Positions 23,256 through 31,347 of a DNA stretch of 53,592 bases are shown one piece after another. The stretch spans positions 1 through 53,592 of the forward strand of contig JAAEMS010000228.1 of NCBI GenBank assembly GCA_024225275.1, read 5' to 3'. The stretch comes from Actinomycetes bacterium (GTDB lineage Bacteria > Actinomycetota > Acidimicrobiia > Acidimicrobiales > JAAEMS01). How positions within the stretch are numbered: the stretch's first letter is position 1; every line of letters starts with the position of its first letter. The translations under genes and the position numbers were made by a program. Below the pieces are notes generated by a model, which searched no databases, was not told where the DNA came from, and was given only the letters and a program-made list of their open reading frames with translations.

Positions 23256-24944
23256 GTGTCGCGGGCCATGTCTCGCCCGTCGCTGGCTCCACCCCTTCCT
23301 TCATCGCTCGATCCGTCTTCGGAGCTGTTCGCCCAGAACCGGGAGGACATGCTCGAGCTGATCCGCGTCCATGGTGAGCTCTTGGAGATGGCGGACGCCG
23401 GCGGGGGCCCGGCCGCCATGGAGCGCCACCGCGGCAGGGGTCGGCTCCCGATCCGGGAACGTATCGCCAATGTGATCGACCCCGACACGCCGTTCCTCGA
23501 GATCACCCCGCTCGCGGCCTACGGCTCGCAGTACCAACTCGGTGGATCCATGGTGACCGGGATCGGGATCATCGCCGGCACCGAGTGCGTGATCATGGGC
23601 AACGACCCCACGGTCCTGGCCGGGGCCCTCACCCCCTACGCGGTCAAGAAGTGGATGCGCGCCCTCGAGATTGCGCGCCAGAACCGGATGCCCTATGTCA
23701 GCTTCGTCGAGTCGGCCGGTGCTGATCTGCGCGTCGGCGGTCGGCCCGCTGACAAATCCGAGCAAGACAATCCGCACGGTGCGGTGGGAGACGCCGTGGT
23801 CCCTGAGCACTTCGCGGAGACCGGCCGGTTCTTCTACGAGATGATCGAGCTGTCGAAGCTGTGCATCCCGACGGTCTGTGTGGTCTTCGGCCCGTCCACG
23901 GCCGGGGGCGCCTACCAACCCGGCATGTCCGACTACAACATCTTCATCAGGGAACAGTCGTACACGTTCCTGGCCGGGCCTCCCCTGGTGAAGATGGCAA
24001 CCGGCGAGATCTCTGACTCCGAGACGATCGGCGGTGCCCAGATGCATGCCGAGGTCTCGGGGCAGGCCGAATACCTCGCCGAGGACGAGATGGACGCGCT
24101 GCGCATGTGCCGCGAGGTCATCTCCCACCTCAACTGGCGCAAGGCCGGCCCCGAGCCCGCCGCTGACCCGGCCGAGCCGGTCCATGACCCCGAAGAGCTG
24201 GTGGGCATCGTCGGCGCCGATCTCGCCAAGCCGGTGGATGTCCGGGACGTGCTGGCCCGGGTCGTCGATGATTCGCGGTTCGAGGAGTTCAAGCCCCGCT
24301 TCGGACCCACAATGGTGTGTGGGTGGGCCTCGATCCACGGCTACCCGGTGGGCATTCTCGGCAACAACGGAGTGATCTACCCCGACTCGGCCCAGAAGGC
24401 GGCCCATTTCATCCAGCTCTGCAACCAGATCGACTTACCCATCGTCTTCCTGCAGAACATCACCGGATTCATGGTGGGCAAGGACTACGAGGCCGACGGA
24501 ATCATCAAGAAGGGCTCGCAGTTGATCAATGCGGTGGCCAACTCGACCGTGCCCCATCTCACCGTGATCATCGGCTCCTCATACGGCGCGGGCACCTATG
24601 GGATGTCGGGCCGGGCCTTTGGCAACCGGTTCACGTTCTTGTGGCCCACCGCGAAGATCGCGGTCATGGGGCCCAAACAGATCGCGGGTGTGATGTCCGA
24701 GGTCCGGCGAGGTCAGGCCAAACGCAAGGGCATCCCCTTCGACGAGGATGAAGATGCCCGACTGGTTGCACAGGCGGCGGAGACCCAGGAGAAGGGTTCG
24801 CTCGCCTTGCGGGCAACCGGCGCTGTCACTGACGACGGCATCATCGACCCCCGCGACACCCGCACGGTGCTGGGGATCTGTCTGAGCGTGGTCCGCAACC
24901 GCCCGATCGAGGGCACCGAGGGATATGGGGTGTTCCGGCTGTGA
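23256..24944 (+). CDS. acyl-CoA carboxylase, carboxyltransferase (beta) subunit
   Basis: 562 residues from GTG 23256 (ATG 23268 is an alternative start). It transfers the carboxyl group from biotin to an acyl-CoA. The N- and C-terminal crotonase-like halves are both complete: RHRGRGRLPIRERI, FVESAGADLR, GPSTAGGAYQPGMSDYNI, then ILGNNGVIYPDSAQKAAHFIQLC, IVFLQNITGFMVGKDYEADG and GSSYGAGTYGMSGRA. The GFMVGKDYE segment and the spacing resemble methylcrotonyl- and geranyl-CoA carboxylase beta subunits more than propionyl-CoA types. It overlaps the alpha-subunit gene by GTGA at 24941. Confidence 0.92.
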   Translation: MSRAMSRPSLAPPLPSSLDPSSELFAQNREDMLELIRVHGELLEMADAGGGPAAMERHRGRGRLPIRERIANVIDPDTPFLEITPLAAYGSQYQLGGSMVTGIGIIAGTECVIMGNDPTVLAGALTPYAVKKWMRALEIARQNRMPYVSFVESAGADLRVGGRPADKSEQDNPHGAVGDAVVPEHFAETGRFFYEMIELSKLCIPTVCVVFGPSTAGGAYQPGMSDYNIFIREQSYTFLAGPPLVKMATGEISDSETIGGAQMHAEVSGQAEYLAEDEMDALRMCREVISHLNWRKAGPEPAADPAEPVHDPEELVGIVGADLAKPVDVRDVLARVVDDSRFEEFKPRFGPTMVCGWASIHGYPVGILGNNGVIYPDSAQKAAHFIQLCNQIDLPIVFLQNITGFMVGKDYEADGIIKKGSQLINAVANSTVPHLTVIIGSSYGAGTYGMSGRAFGNRFTFLWPTAKIAVMGPKQIAGVMSEVRRGQAKRKGIPFDEDEDARLVAQAAETQEKGSLALRATGAVTDDGIIDPRDTRTVLGICLSVVRNRPIEGTEGYGVFRL

Positions 24945-26881
24945 AGAGTGTCCTTGTTGCCAACCGGGGCGAGATCGCCCGCCGCGTCTTCAGAACGGCC
25001 CGTTCCATGGGTCTACGCTGCGTTGCCACCTTCGTGGACGCGGACGAAGGTGCTCCCTTCGTCACCGAGGCCGATATCGCCATCCGGCTCCCCGGCTCCT
25101 ACCTCGACGCTGACGCCATCATCGCCGCGGCCCTCCAGGCTGGTGCCGACGCCATCCATCCCGGCTACGGCTTCCTGTCAGAGAATGCTGCGTTTGCTCG
25201 CGACGTCATGGCGGCGGGCCTCATCTGGGTCGGCCCGCCACCCGCCGCCATCGAGGCCATGGGCGACAAGATCGCCGCCAAGCGGGCGGCCGTCGATGCT
25301 GGTGTCCCCACCCTGCCCTCGTCCGAGGACTCCACCGGTGACAGTGAGGTGGGCTACCCCCTCCTGGTAAAGGCTTCGGCCGGTGGTGGTGGAAAGGGCA
25401 TGCGCATCGTCGAGTCGGCTGATCACCTGGCCGAGGCCGTCGCCGCCTCCCAGCGAGAGGCGCTGTCGGGGTTCGGTGACGACCGGGTGTTCCTCGAGCG
25501 CTACGTTCCCCGGGCCCGCCACGTCGAGATCCAGATCCTCGGCGACACCCATGGCAATGTGGTCCACCTGGGTGAGCGCGAGTGCTCGATCCAGCGCCGG
25601 CACCAGAAGATCATCGAGGAATCCCCCTCCCCGGTCGTCGACGCCGAGATGAGGGTGGCCATGGGTGAAGCGGCCCTCTCCCTCGCCCGAGCCATGGACT
25701 ACCACTCCACGGGAACCGTCGAGTTCCTGGTCGACGACGAGACCCGCGACTTCTTCTTCCTCGAGGTGAACACCCGGCTTCAGGTGGAGCATCCGGTCAC
25801 CGAGGAGGTCACCGGCATCGACTTGGTGCGGGAGCAGCTGAGAGTCGCCGCCGGCGCTCCGCTGGGCTATGAACAGTCGGCCGTTTCCTGGAGCGGACAC
25901 GCCGTCGAGGCCCGGCTCTACGCCGAGGATCCCACCAATGACTTCCTGCCGGCCACGGGCACACTGAGCGCTTTCGCCCCGGCCGCCGATCCGGCCGTGA
26001 GGTGGGATGCCGGGGTGGAAGCCGGATCGGTGATCGGTGTCGAGTTCGACCCGATGATCGCCAAGGTGATCGCCCACGGGCCCACCCGCCACGAAGCTGC
26101 CGGTCGGCTGGCGTTGGCCCTCGAGCGGATGCACCTCGGTGGGGTCACCACCAACCGTGACTTCCTTGCCGCCACCTTGCGAACGGCGGAGTTCCTCTCC
26201 GGTGACACCACCACCGACTTCATCGATCGGGTTCATCCGGGCCCCAGTGGCCCCGCCGGGGGGGCAGTGGACCAGGCGGCTATCACGGCCGCGATGTGGC
26301 TCCAGGGCCAGAACCGGTCCGAAGACCAGATCTGGGGCTTCGCCCCGTCCAACTGGCGAAACGCCGGCCTCCCACCCGAGCGAGCCAGCTTCGCAGCGCC
26401 CCACCGTGACGAGCCCATCACGGTCGCTTACCGGGCCCGTCGTGATGGGTCCTTCGAGCTCGACTCCGGCTCGCACGTGATCGTCCACCGCTGGTCGGAG
26501 TCCGAGATCGACATCGAGATCGATCGGGCCCGGAGGGTGGTCGCTGTCACTCTCGATGGCGACATCGTCCATGTCCAGGACCCCGTTTCCAACTTCTCGC
26601 TTCGCCGTGAGCCCCGTTTCGTCGTCCCCGGAACCGAGCTCCCCGGCGGGAGCCTGGTGGCCCCGATGCCGGGCTCGGTGATCGAGCTCCGGTGTGCCGT
26701 CGGAGATGGTGTCGAGGCTGGACAGGTGCTGGTCGTGCTCGAGGCCATGAAGATGGAACATCACATCTCCGCCCCCTTCACCGGAGTGGTGAGCGGGATC
26801 CCGATCGCGGTCGGACAGCAGCTCGAGCCGGGAGCACTGCTTCTCACCATCGACGACGGGGATGCCGGATCACAGGAATGA
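24941..26881 (+). CDS. acyl-CoA carboxylase alpha subunit (biotin carboxylase plus biotin carrier)
   Basis: 646 residues from GTG 24941. Biotin carboxylase N-domain (VLVANRGEIARRVFRTARSM), ATP-grasp (KASAGGGGKGMRIVES, ERYVPRARHVEIQILGD, ECSIQRRHQKIIEESP) and C-domain (FLEVNTRLQVEHPVTEEVTG) are followed by a middle linker. A C-terminal biotinyl domain has EAMKMEHHI, where Lys carries biotin. It makes carboxybiotin from bicarbonate and ATP for the beta subunit. The total length matches methylcrotonyl-CoA/acyl-CoA carboxylase alpha chains. The stop overlaps the TetR gene start (ATGA at 26878). Confidence 0.94.
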   Translation: MKSVLVANRGEIARRVFRTARSMGLRCVATFVDADEGAPFVTEADIAIRLPGSYLDADAIIAAALQAGADAIHPGYGFLSENAAFARDVMAAGLIWVGPPPAAIEAMGDKIAAKRAAVDAGVPTLPSSEDSTGDSEVGYPLLVKASAGGGGKGMRIVESADHLAEAVAASQREALSGFGDDRVFLERYVPRARHVEIQILGDTHGNVVHLGERECSIQRRHQKIIEESPSPVVDAEMRVAMGEAALSLARAMDYHSTGTVEFLVDDETRDFFFLEVNTRLQVEHPVTEEVTGIDLVREQLRVAAGAPLGYEQSAVSWSGHAVEARLYAEDPTNDFLPATGTLSAFAPAADPAVRWDAGVEAGSVIGVEFDPMIAKVIAHGPTRHEAAGRLALALERMHLGGVTTNRDFLAATLRTAEFLSGDTTTDFIDRVHPGPSGPAGGAVDQAAITAAMWLQGQNRSEDQIWGFAPSNWRNAGLPPERASFAAPHRDEPITVAYRARRDGSFELDSGSHVIVHRWSESEIDIEIDRARRVVAVTLDGDIVHVQDPVSNFSLRREPRFVVPGTELPGGSLVAPMPGSVIELRCAVGDGVEAGQVLVVLEAMKMEHHISAPFTGVVSGIPIAVGQQLEPGALLLTIDDGDAGSQE

Positions 26882-27564
26882 TCGACCGGGTTCGGGCGGT
26901 CAATGGGCCCCAGCCCGTGCTCGGCCGCGAGCGCGAACGGAGCCTCACCGTCCGGCAGAGGGAGATCCTCGATGAGCTGGGTCGGATCTTCGAGAAGGGG
27001 TTCATCGACATCACGATGGCCGATCTGGCAGCGCGGGTGAACTGCTCGCTGCGCACCCTCTACGGAGTTGCCCAGAGCCGCAACGAGCTCGTGCTGATCG
27101 TGTCCGACCGAAGCCTCCGCCAGATCGGGCGGACCGCCCACGAGGCCATCGAGGAGGACATGTCCGGCCTCGAGGCCGTGCGGGCCTATCTGGCGGCCGC
27201 CACGATGGCGGTGAGCACGATCACTCAGGAGTTCGCCAATGACATGGCTGCTGTCCCCGGAGGGGCCGAACTGCACGAGGCTCATTCGGACTATCTCGTG
27301 GACGTCACCCACACCCTGCTCGACACCGCGGTCGACAACGGCGAGATCGGTCCGGTCGACACCGCTGCGGTGGCGCGGATGATCGCGGGTCTGGGGCGTG
27401 ACTTTTCGAGGCCGGGAGTGATGGCCGATCTGGCCAGCAGCCCGAAGGGGGCGGCCGACGCCATGGTGGACATCGTTCTGGCCGGGCTCAGGGCGCCGTC
27501 ACGAGTCGCGCCCGGGCCACGGCCCGCGAACCGCGTTCCTCATAGGGTCCAAAGCCTCCTGTAG
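26878..27564 (+). CDS. TetR family regulator coupled to the carboxylase genes
   Basis: 228 residues from ATG 26878. The N-terminal HTH (about residues 20-70) reads QREILDELGRIFEKGFIDITMADLAARVNCSLRTLYGVAQSRNELVLIV, a TetR DNA-binding domain in which the usual YYYF is LYGV. The rest is a helical ligand/dimer domain. Overlap with the biotin carboxylase gene suggests feedback control of acyl-CoA carboxylation by an acyl-CoA or acid. The C-terminal 20 residues are Pro/Arg-rich and probably disordered. Confidence 0.9.
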   Translation: MIDRVRAVNGPQPVLGRERERSLTVRQREILDELGRIFEKGFIDITMADLAARVNCSLRTLYGVAQSRNELVLIVSDRSLRQIGRTAHEAIEEDMSGLEAVRAYLAAATMAVSTITQEFANDMAAVPGGAELHEAHSDYLVDVTHTLLDTAVDNGEIGPVDTAAVARMIAGLGRDFSRPGVMADLASSPKGAADAMVDIVLAGLRAPSRVAPGPRPANRVPHRVQSLL

Positions 27565-27594
27565 CCGGGGACGGCCGTCACTACCTTTGGTTCG

Positions 27595-28110
27595 ATGAAC
27601 CCCAGCACCATGAGCCCCTGTCAGCTCGTCGAACACATCGAGACCACCCACCACCAGTACTTGAACAAGGCTCTACCTCACCTGAGCACCCTCATGCAGG
27701 GTGTGGTCCAAGCCCATGGGGAGGCCCATCCCGAACTAGGCGACGTATCGGCATGCCTGGCCGAGCTCCGGGCCGACCTCGAACCTCACCTCATGAAGGA
27801 GGAGCAGGCCCTCTTCCCCATGATCCGCGAGCTCTACGGCACTCAGGACGTCCCCGAGTTCCACTGTGGGACCCTGCGGAACCCCATCACGGTCATGGAG
27901 GCCGAACACGACATGGCCGGAGAGGTGCTGGCCCGGCTTCGCAGCCTGACGTCGGCCTTCACCCCTCCCGGTGACGGTGACGCCGACTTCGTGGAGCTGT
28001 ACTCCGGCCTCGCCGAGCTCGAAGCTGACACCCTTCTGCACATCCAGAAGGAGAACGAGCTCCTGTTCCCGGCCGTGCTGGCCGAGGAGATGCACCGCGG
28101 TCCCCGGTAG
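27595..28110 (+). CDS. hemerythrin-like (RIC/YtfE C-terminal type) protein
   Basis: 171 residues from ATG 27595. A four-helix di-iron bundle. It opens with SPCQLVEHIETTHHQYLN, the first His pair of the RIC family, then DLEPHLMKEEQALFPMI (His and Glu), MEAEHDMAGEVLARL (Glu-His) and LLHIQKENELLFPAVL (the last His-Glu). The N-terminal Cys pair of full YtfE (ScnUbc domain) is absent. The protein probably binds two irons and senses or handles O2, NO or iron-sulfur damage. A fragment of a similar protein lies at 16353-16551. Confidence 0.88.
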   Translation: MNPSTMSPCQLVEHIETTHHQYLNKALPHLSTLMQGVVQAHGEAHPELGDVSACLAELRADLEPHLMKEEQALFPMIRELYGTQDVPEFHCGTLRNPITVMEAEHDMAGEVLARLRSLTSAFTPPGDGDADFVELYSGLAELEADTLLHIQKENELLFPAVLAEEMHRGPR

Positions 28111-28134
28111 TCATGTCATCCCAGGGTGGGGTGG

Positions 28135-28914
28135 TCATGTGAGCAACAGCTTCTCGACCCGACGGGTGGTGATGATCATGCCGACGACGGTGAGCCCGAC
28201 CAGTACGCCGAGGTGACCCACGACGGCCATCGACCACTCGCCCAGATTGGCGGCCCGAATCAGTGCCACCCCGTGGTAGAGGGGGCTGAACTGGAGGACC
28301 CACTCGAAGTCGCCGTAGGTCGACACCGGGTAGAAGGTGGCCGAGAAGAGGAACAGGGGCAGGGTGACAGCCGGCAGGTACTCGAAGTCAGCCCACGAGC
28401 GGGCGTAGGTGGTGGCGGCCATGCCCAGAGCCGCGAAGCAGAACCCGATGAGCGCACAGGCCACCAGCGACAGGACCATCCAGGGCGACTGCACCATGCC
28501 CAGCAGGAACATCGTGACCAGGAACGCCGCAGAGTAGAGCACCCCCCTGATCACCGCGAAGGTGATCTCACCCACCGCCACATCGGCCGCGGTGAGAGGG
28601 GTGGCCAGCAGTGAGTCGTAGAGCCGGGCGTGTTTCCACTTGTGGAAGATGTTCATGGTGGAATCGAAGATGGCCCCGTTCATGCTGGCCGCGGCCATGA
28701 GCCCGGGTGCCACGAACTCGTCGTAGGGAATGGTGCGGTCACCGAGGTCGACATCACCCACCAGTGCACCCAGGCCGACCCGGATCGACATCAGGTAGAA
28801 GAGGGGCTCGAAGAAGCCGCTGACCAGGATCATCCAGTTGCGGCGATAGACCATGAAGCTGCGTTCGAGGAGGCGCTGGGGCCGTCGGGCGTCGAGGAGG
28901 GCATCGGTGATCAT
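28135..28914 (-). CDS. ABC-2 type transporter permease (second)
   Basis: 259 residues from ATG 28914. Six hydrophobic segments are seen, including SGFFEPLFYLMSIRVGLGALVG, SAAFLVTMFLLGMVQ, VLSLVACALIGFCFAALGM, LPLFLFSATFYPVSTYG and VVGHLGVLVGLTVVGMII. The NodJ/DrrB-like mark is DSTMNIFHKWKHARLYDSLLATPLTAADVAVGE. It is the last gene of the five-gene minus-strand operon. Its start overlaps the previous stop (TGATG). Together with the other permease and the ATPase it forms an exporter. The cargo is unknown. Confidence 0.88.
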   Translation of the reverse strand: MITDALLDARRPQRLLERSFMVYRRNWMILVSGFFEPLFYLMSIRVGLGALVGDVDLGDRTIPYDEFVAPGLMAAASMNGAIFDSTMNIFHKWKHARLYDSLLATPLTAADVAVGEITFAVIRGVLYSAAFLVTMFLLGMVQSPWMVLSLVACALIGFCFAALGMAATTYARSWADFEYLPAVTLPLFLFSATFYPVSTYGDFEWVLQFSPLYHGVALIRAANLGEWSMAVVGHLGVLVGLTVVGMIITTRRVEKLLLT

Positions 28915-29696
28915 CAGCCGTGCAACCTCTGCCGGAAGGTGATGGTGCACGCCACCCATCCGCCTAGAACGAACGCGCCCAGGGCGGCGGTGTGGAGCAG
29001 GCCGCGGCCGAGGCTCAGACCACCCAGCACCACCCCCCGGCACAGCTCCACGCCGTGCCACAACGGAGTGACCCAAGCCACCGGGCGGAGACCGGCCGGT
29101 AGCTGGTCGATCGGGAAGAAGGCACCGCCGAAGAGGAACATGGGGGTGATGACGAAACGCATGATCGCCGGAAACGACTGGTCGAGTACCCGGGTTGCCG
29201 TCCACGCCGAGATGGGCATCGAGAACGCCATCCCGGTGAGCACCGACGCCGGTACTCCGAGGAGGAGACCCCAGGTCCGGGTGTCGTCGAACAGGGCCAG
29301 GACGACCGCCACCCCAACCGCGCCGATGGTGAGCCGGAAGGCGTGATAGAGCTGGACCCCGGCGGCGACATCGCGGGGCTCGATGGGGGTGGCCGTCATG
29401 GCCCGGTACGCGTTCGACCACATGAAGCCGTCCATGGTGGGCCACATCGCCTGCTGGCTGGAGGTGAACATGGCCGTCGTGGCCAGCAGGGCCGCGGAGT
29501 AGAAGGCGAAGTACGACACCCCGTCGAGCAGGACGGCGGAGTCGGAGCCCTGGTCAACCAGCTTCCCGACCCCGATGCCGATCCCCAGCAGGAACAGCAG
29601 GGGTTGGACCAACGAGGCCATGAGCCCTGCCTTCCACAGCCTGCGGTAATGGACGAGGTCGCGATGGGCGACCCGCAAAGGGGCGGGTGTGGCCAT
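28914..29696 (-). CDS. ABC-2 type transporter permease (first)
   Basis: 260 residues from ATG 29696. Similar architecture to its downstream partner: SLVQPLLFLLGIGIGVGKLV, YFAFYSAALLATTAMFTSSQQAMW, MWSNAYRAMTATPIEPRDVAAGVQ, then TIGAVGVAVVLALF and ITPMFLFGGAFFPIDQLPAG. The NodJ-type YRAMTATPI..DVAAG segment couples to the ATPase. Two different ABC-2 permeases beside one ATPase imply a heterodimeric membrane part. The start overlaps the ATPase stop by one base. Confidence 0.88.
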   Translation of the reverse strand: MATPAPLRVAHRDLVHYRRLWKAGLMASLVQPLLFLLGIGIGVGKLVDQGSDSAVLLDGVSYFAFYSAALLATTAMFTSSQQAMWPTMDGFMWSNAYRAMTATPIEPRDVAAGVQLYHAFRLTIGAVGVAVVLALFDDTRTWGLLLGVPASVLTGMAFSMPISAWTATRVLDQSFPAIMRFVITPMFLFGGAFFPIDQLPAGLRPVAWVTPLWHGVELCRGVVLGGLSLGRGLLHTAALGAFVLGGWVACTITFRQRLHG

Positions 29697-30631
29697 CAGT
29701 CCACCAGAGTCCGACCGGTGAGCCGCAGGAATACGTCCTCCAGGCTGCTCCGCCGGACCAGGGCGCTCTCGGGGATGACCCCGCGATCGTGGAGGGCGAC
29801 AAGGGCGGCCTCGCCGTCGGCCGCATACACCAGGGCCCGGTCGGGCAGAACCTCGACTCGCTCGCCCACCTCGGACAGGTCATCGATGTGCTCTTCGTTG
29901 CGGCCCCGACCGAACCGCATCTCGAGCACCTCACGGGTGGAGTAGTGCTCGATCAGGCTGCGAGGAGAGCCCTCGGCGACGATTTGGCCGGCGTCCATCA
30001 CCACCAGCCGGTCGCAAAGCTGTTCGGCCTCGTCCATGAAGTGGGTAGTGAGCACGAGAGTCGCCCCCTTCTCCTTCAGTTGGTAGAGGCGGTCCCAGAG
30101 GACGTGGCGGGCTTGGGGGTCGAGGCCGGTGGTGGGCTCATCGAGCAGGAGGAGCTCGGGCTGACTGATCAGGGAACGGGCGATGCTCACCCTTCTCTTC
30201 TGACCGCCTGACAGGGGGTCGACGCGATCGTCCGCCCGCTCGGTGAGCTGGACGAAGTCGAGTAGCTCGGCGGCCCGGCGGCCGGCCTCGGCCCGGGGAA
30301 TGTCGAAGTACCGGGCGTAGATGGTCAGGTTCTCGAAGACGGTCAGGTCGTTGTCGAGCTGGTCGAGCTGGGGGACGACGCCGATGCGGGAGCGGATGGT
30401 GCGCCCCTCGTGGGCCGGGTCCAGGCCGAAGATCTCGAGGCTGCCCTCACTCACCGGTGACACACAACCGATCATCCGCATTGTCGAGGTCTTGCCCGCC
30501 CCGTTGGGGCCGAGGAAACCGAAGGCCTCACCAGGCTCGACCTCGAAATCGATGCCGTCGACGGCCACGAAGTCGCCGAATCGCTTGACCAGGCCACGCC
30601 CGGAAATCAGGGCTGAGCTCTCGGAGGTCAC
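29696..30631 (-). CDS. ABC transporter ATPase (NodI/DrrA-like exporter)
   Basis: 311 residues from GTG 30631. Walker A GPNGAGKTS, Q loop GVVPQLDQLDNDLTVFENL, signature LSGGQKRRVSIARSL, Walker B LLLLDEPTTGLDP and H loop TTHFMDEAEQLCDRL are all present. The C-terminal 80 residues form the DrrA/NodI-type extension. Such pairs export lipids, oligosaccharide signals or drugs. The gene overlaps the upstream permease-like gene stop (TauE type) by four bases. Confidence 0.93.
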   Translation of the reverse strand: MTSESSALISGRGLVKRFGDFVAVDGIDFEVEPGEAFGFLGPNGAGKTSTMRMIGCVSPVSEGSLEIFGLDPAHEGRTIRSRIGVVPQLDQLDNDLTVFENLTIYARYFDIPRAEAGRRAAELLDFVQLTERADDRVDPLSGGQKRRVSIARSLISQPELLLLDEPTTGLDPQARHVLWDRLYQLKEKGATLVLTTHFMDEAEQLCDRLVVMDAGQIVAEGSPRSLIEHYSTREVLEMRFGRGRNEEHIDDLSEVGERVEVLPDRALVYAADGEAALVALHDRGVIPESALVRRSSLEDVFLRLTGRTLVD

Positions 30632-31347
30632 AACAGGAGGACCCCGAGGCGAACCGTGTAGCCACTCATCACGGTCCAGAACAGTACGGCGAATGCCTGC
30701 TCGCCCACCCGTTCATTCAGGGTCGAGCCGGTCCAGGTCCCCAGAGCCATGAGTGGGATGGCGGCCAGGGCGACCAGGATCGAGCTGCGACCCAAGAGGT
30801 CGGCCTGAGCGAAGACGGCCGTCTTGGTGGCGTCACCCACGAACGACGCCAATGATGCGGCACCCACGAAATGACGGCGGTCGAGCTCCAGGTTGCGGAT
30901 GGCTACCCCCTTGAGCGGACCTGAGGTCCCCGAGAAGCCACTCGACGCGCCGGACAACAGGGCCAGGAAGGGAGCAAATCCGTTCTTGGCCGGCGTCCAG
31001 CCGATCCGCTCCACCAGCATCGACGCCCCGAACATCACCACAACACCGACGGTGACCACGACGGTGGGCGCTCTGACCAGCAGGGTCGACCCGACCGCCG
31101 CGCCGATGGCGATGAGTACGGTGATCCATGCCGCGGCCCGAAACGGGAGGGTACGACGGTAGGCGATGATCTTGACCACATTGTTCCCGGCCAGGAGCAG
31201 GGCGGCTAGAGCCACCCCCTCTTTCGAGCCCAGGTACAGGGCCAGGGTCGGGACCATGAGGAGTGACCCACCGAGCCCGGCCGAGGCCGAGACGGTGAAG
31301 CTGGCGAAGACGAGGATCAGAACCCCGACGGCGGCGAGAGCGTCCAC
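30628..31347 (-). CDS. TauE/SafE family sulfite exporter-like permease
   Basis: 239 residues from GTG 31347. A shorter TauE/SafE protein with about eight helices in two halves, each with a Gly-rich motif: SASAGLGGSLLMVPTLALYLG and LLSGASSGFSGTSGPLKGVAI. These are the family's proposed transport motifs. It is unrelated in detail to the longer TauE-like gene at 13955. Its placement between the propeller gene and the ABC genes, with one- to four-base overlaps, suggests co-translation. Substrate unknown. Confidence 0.85.
   Translation of the reverse strand: MDALAAVGVLILVFASFTVSASAGLGGSLLMVPTLALYLGSKEGVALAALLLAGNNVVKIIAYRRTLPFRAAAWITVLIAIGAAVGSTLLVRAPTVVVTVGVVVMFGASMLVERIGWTPAKNGFAPFLALLSGASSGFSGTSGPLKGVAIRNLELDRRHFVGAASLASFVGDATKTAVFAQADLLGRSSILVALAAIPLMALGTWTGSTLNERVGEQAFAVLFWTVMSGYTVRLGVLLL

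Noticed and set aside
25178..26764. 528-codon open frame opposite the biotin carboxylase gene
   Set aside because: His/Gly/Asp-rich antisense artefact of the codon bias of a long high-GC gene.
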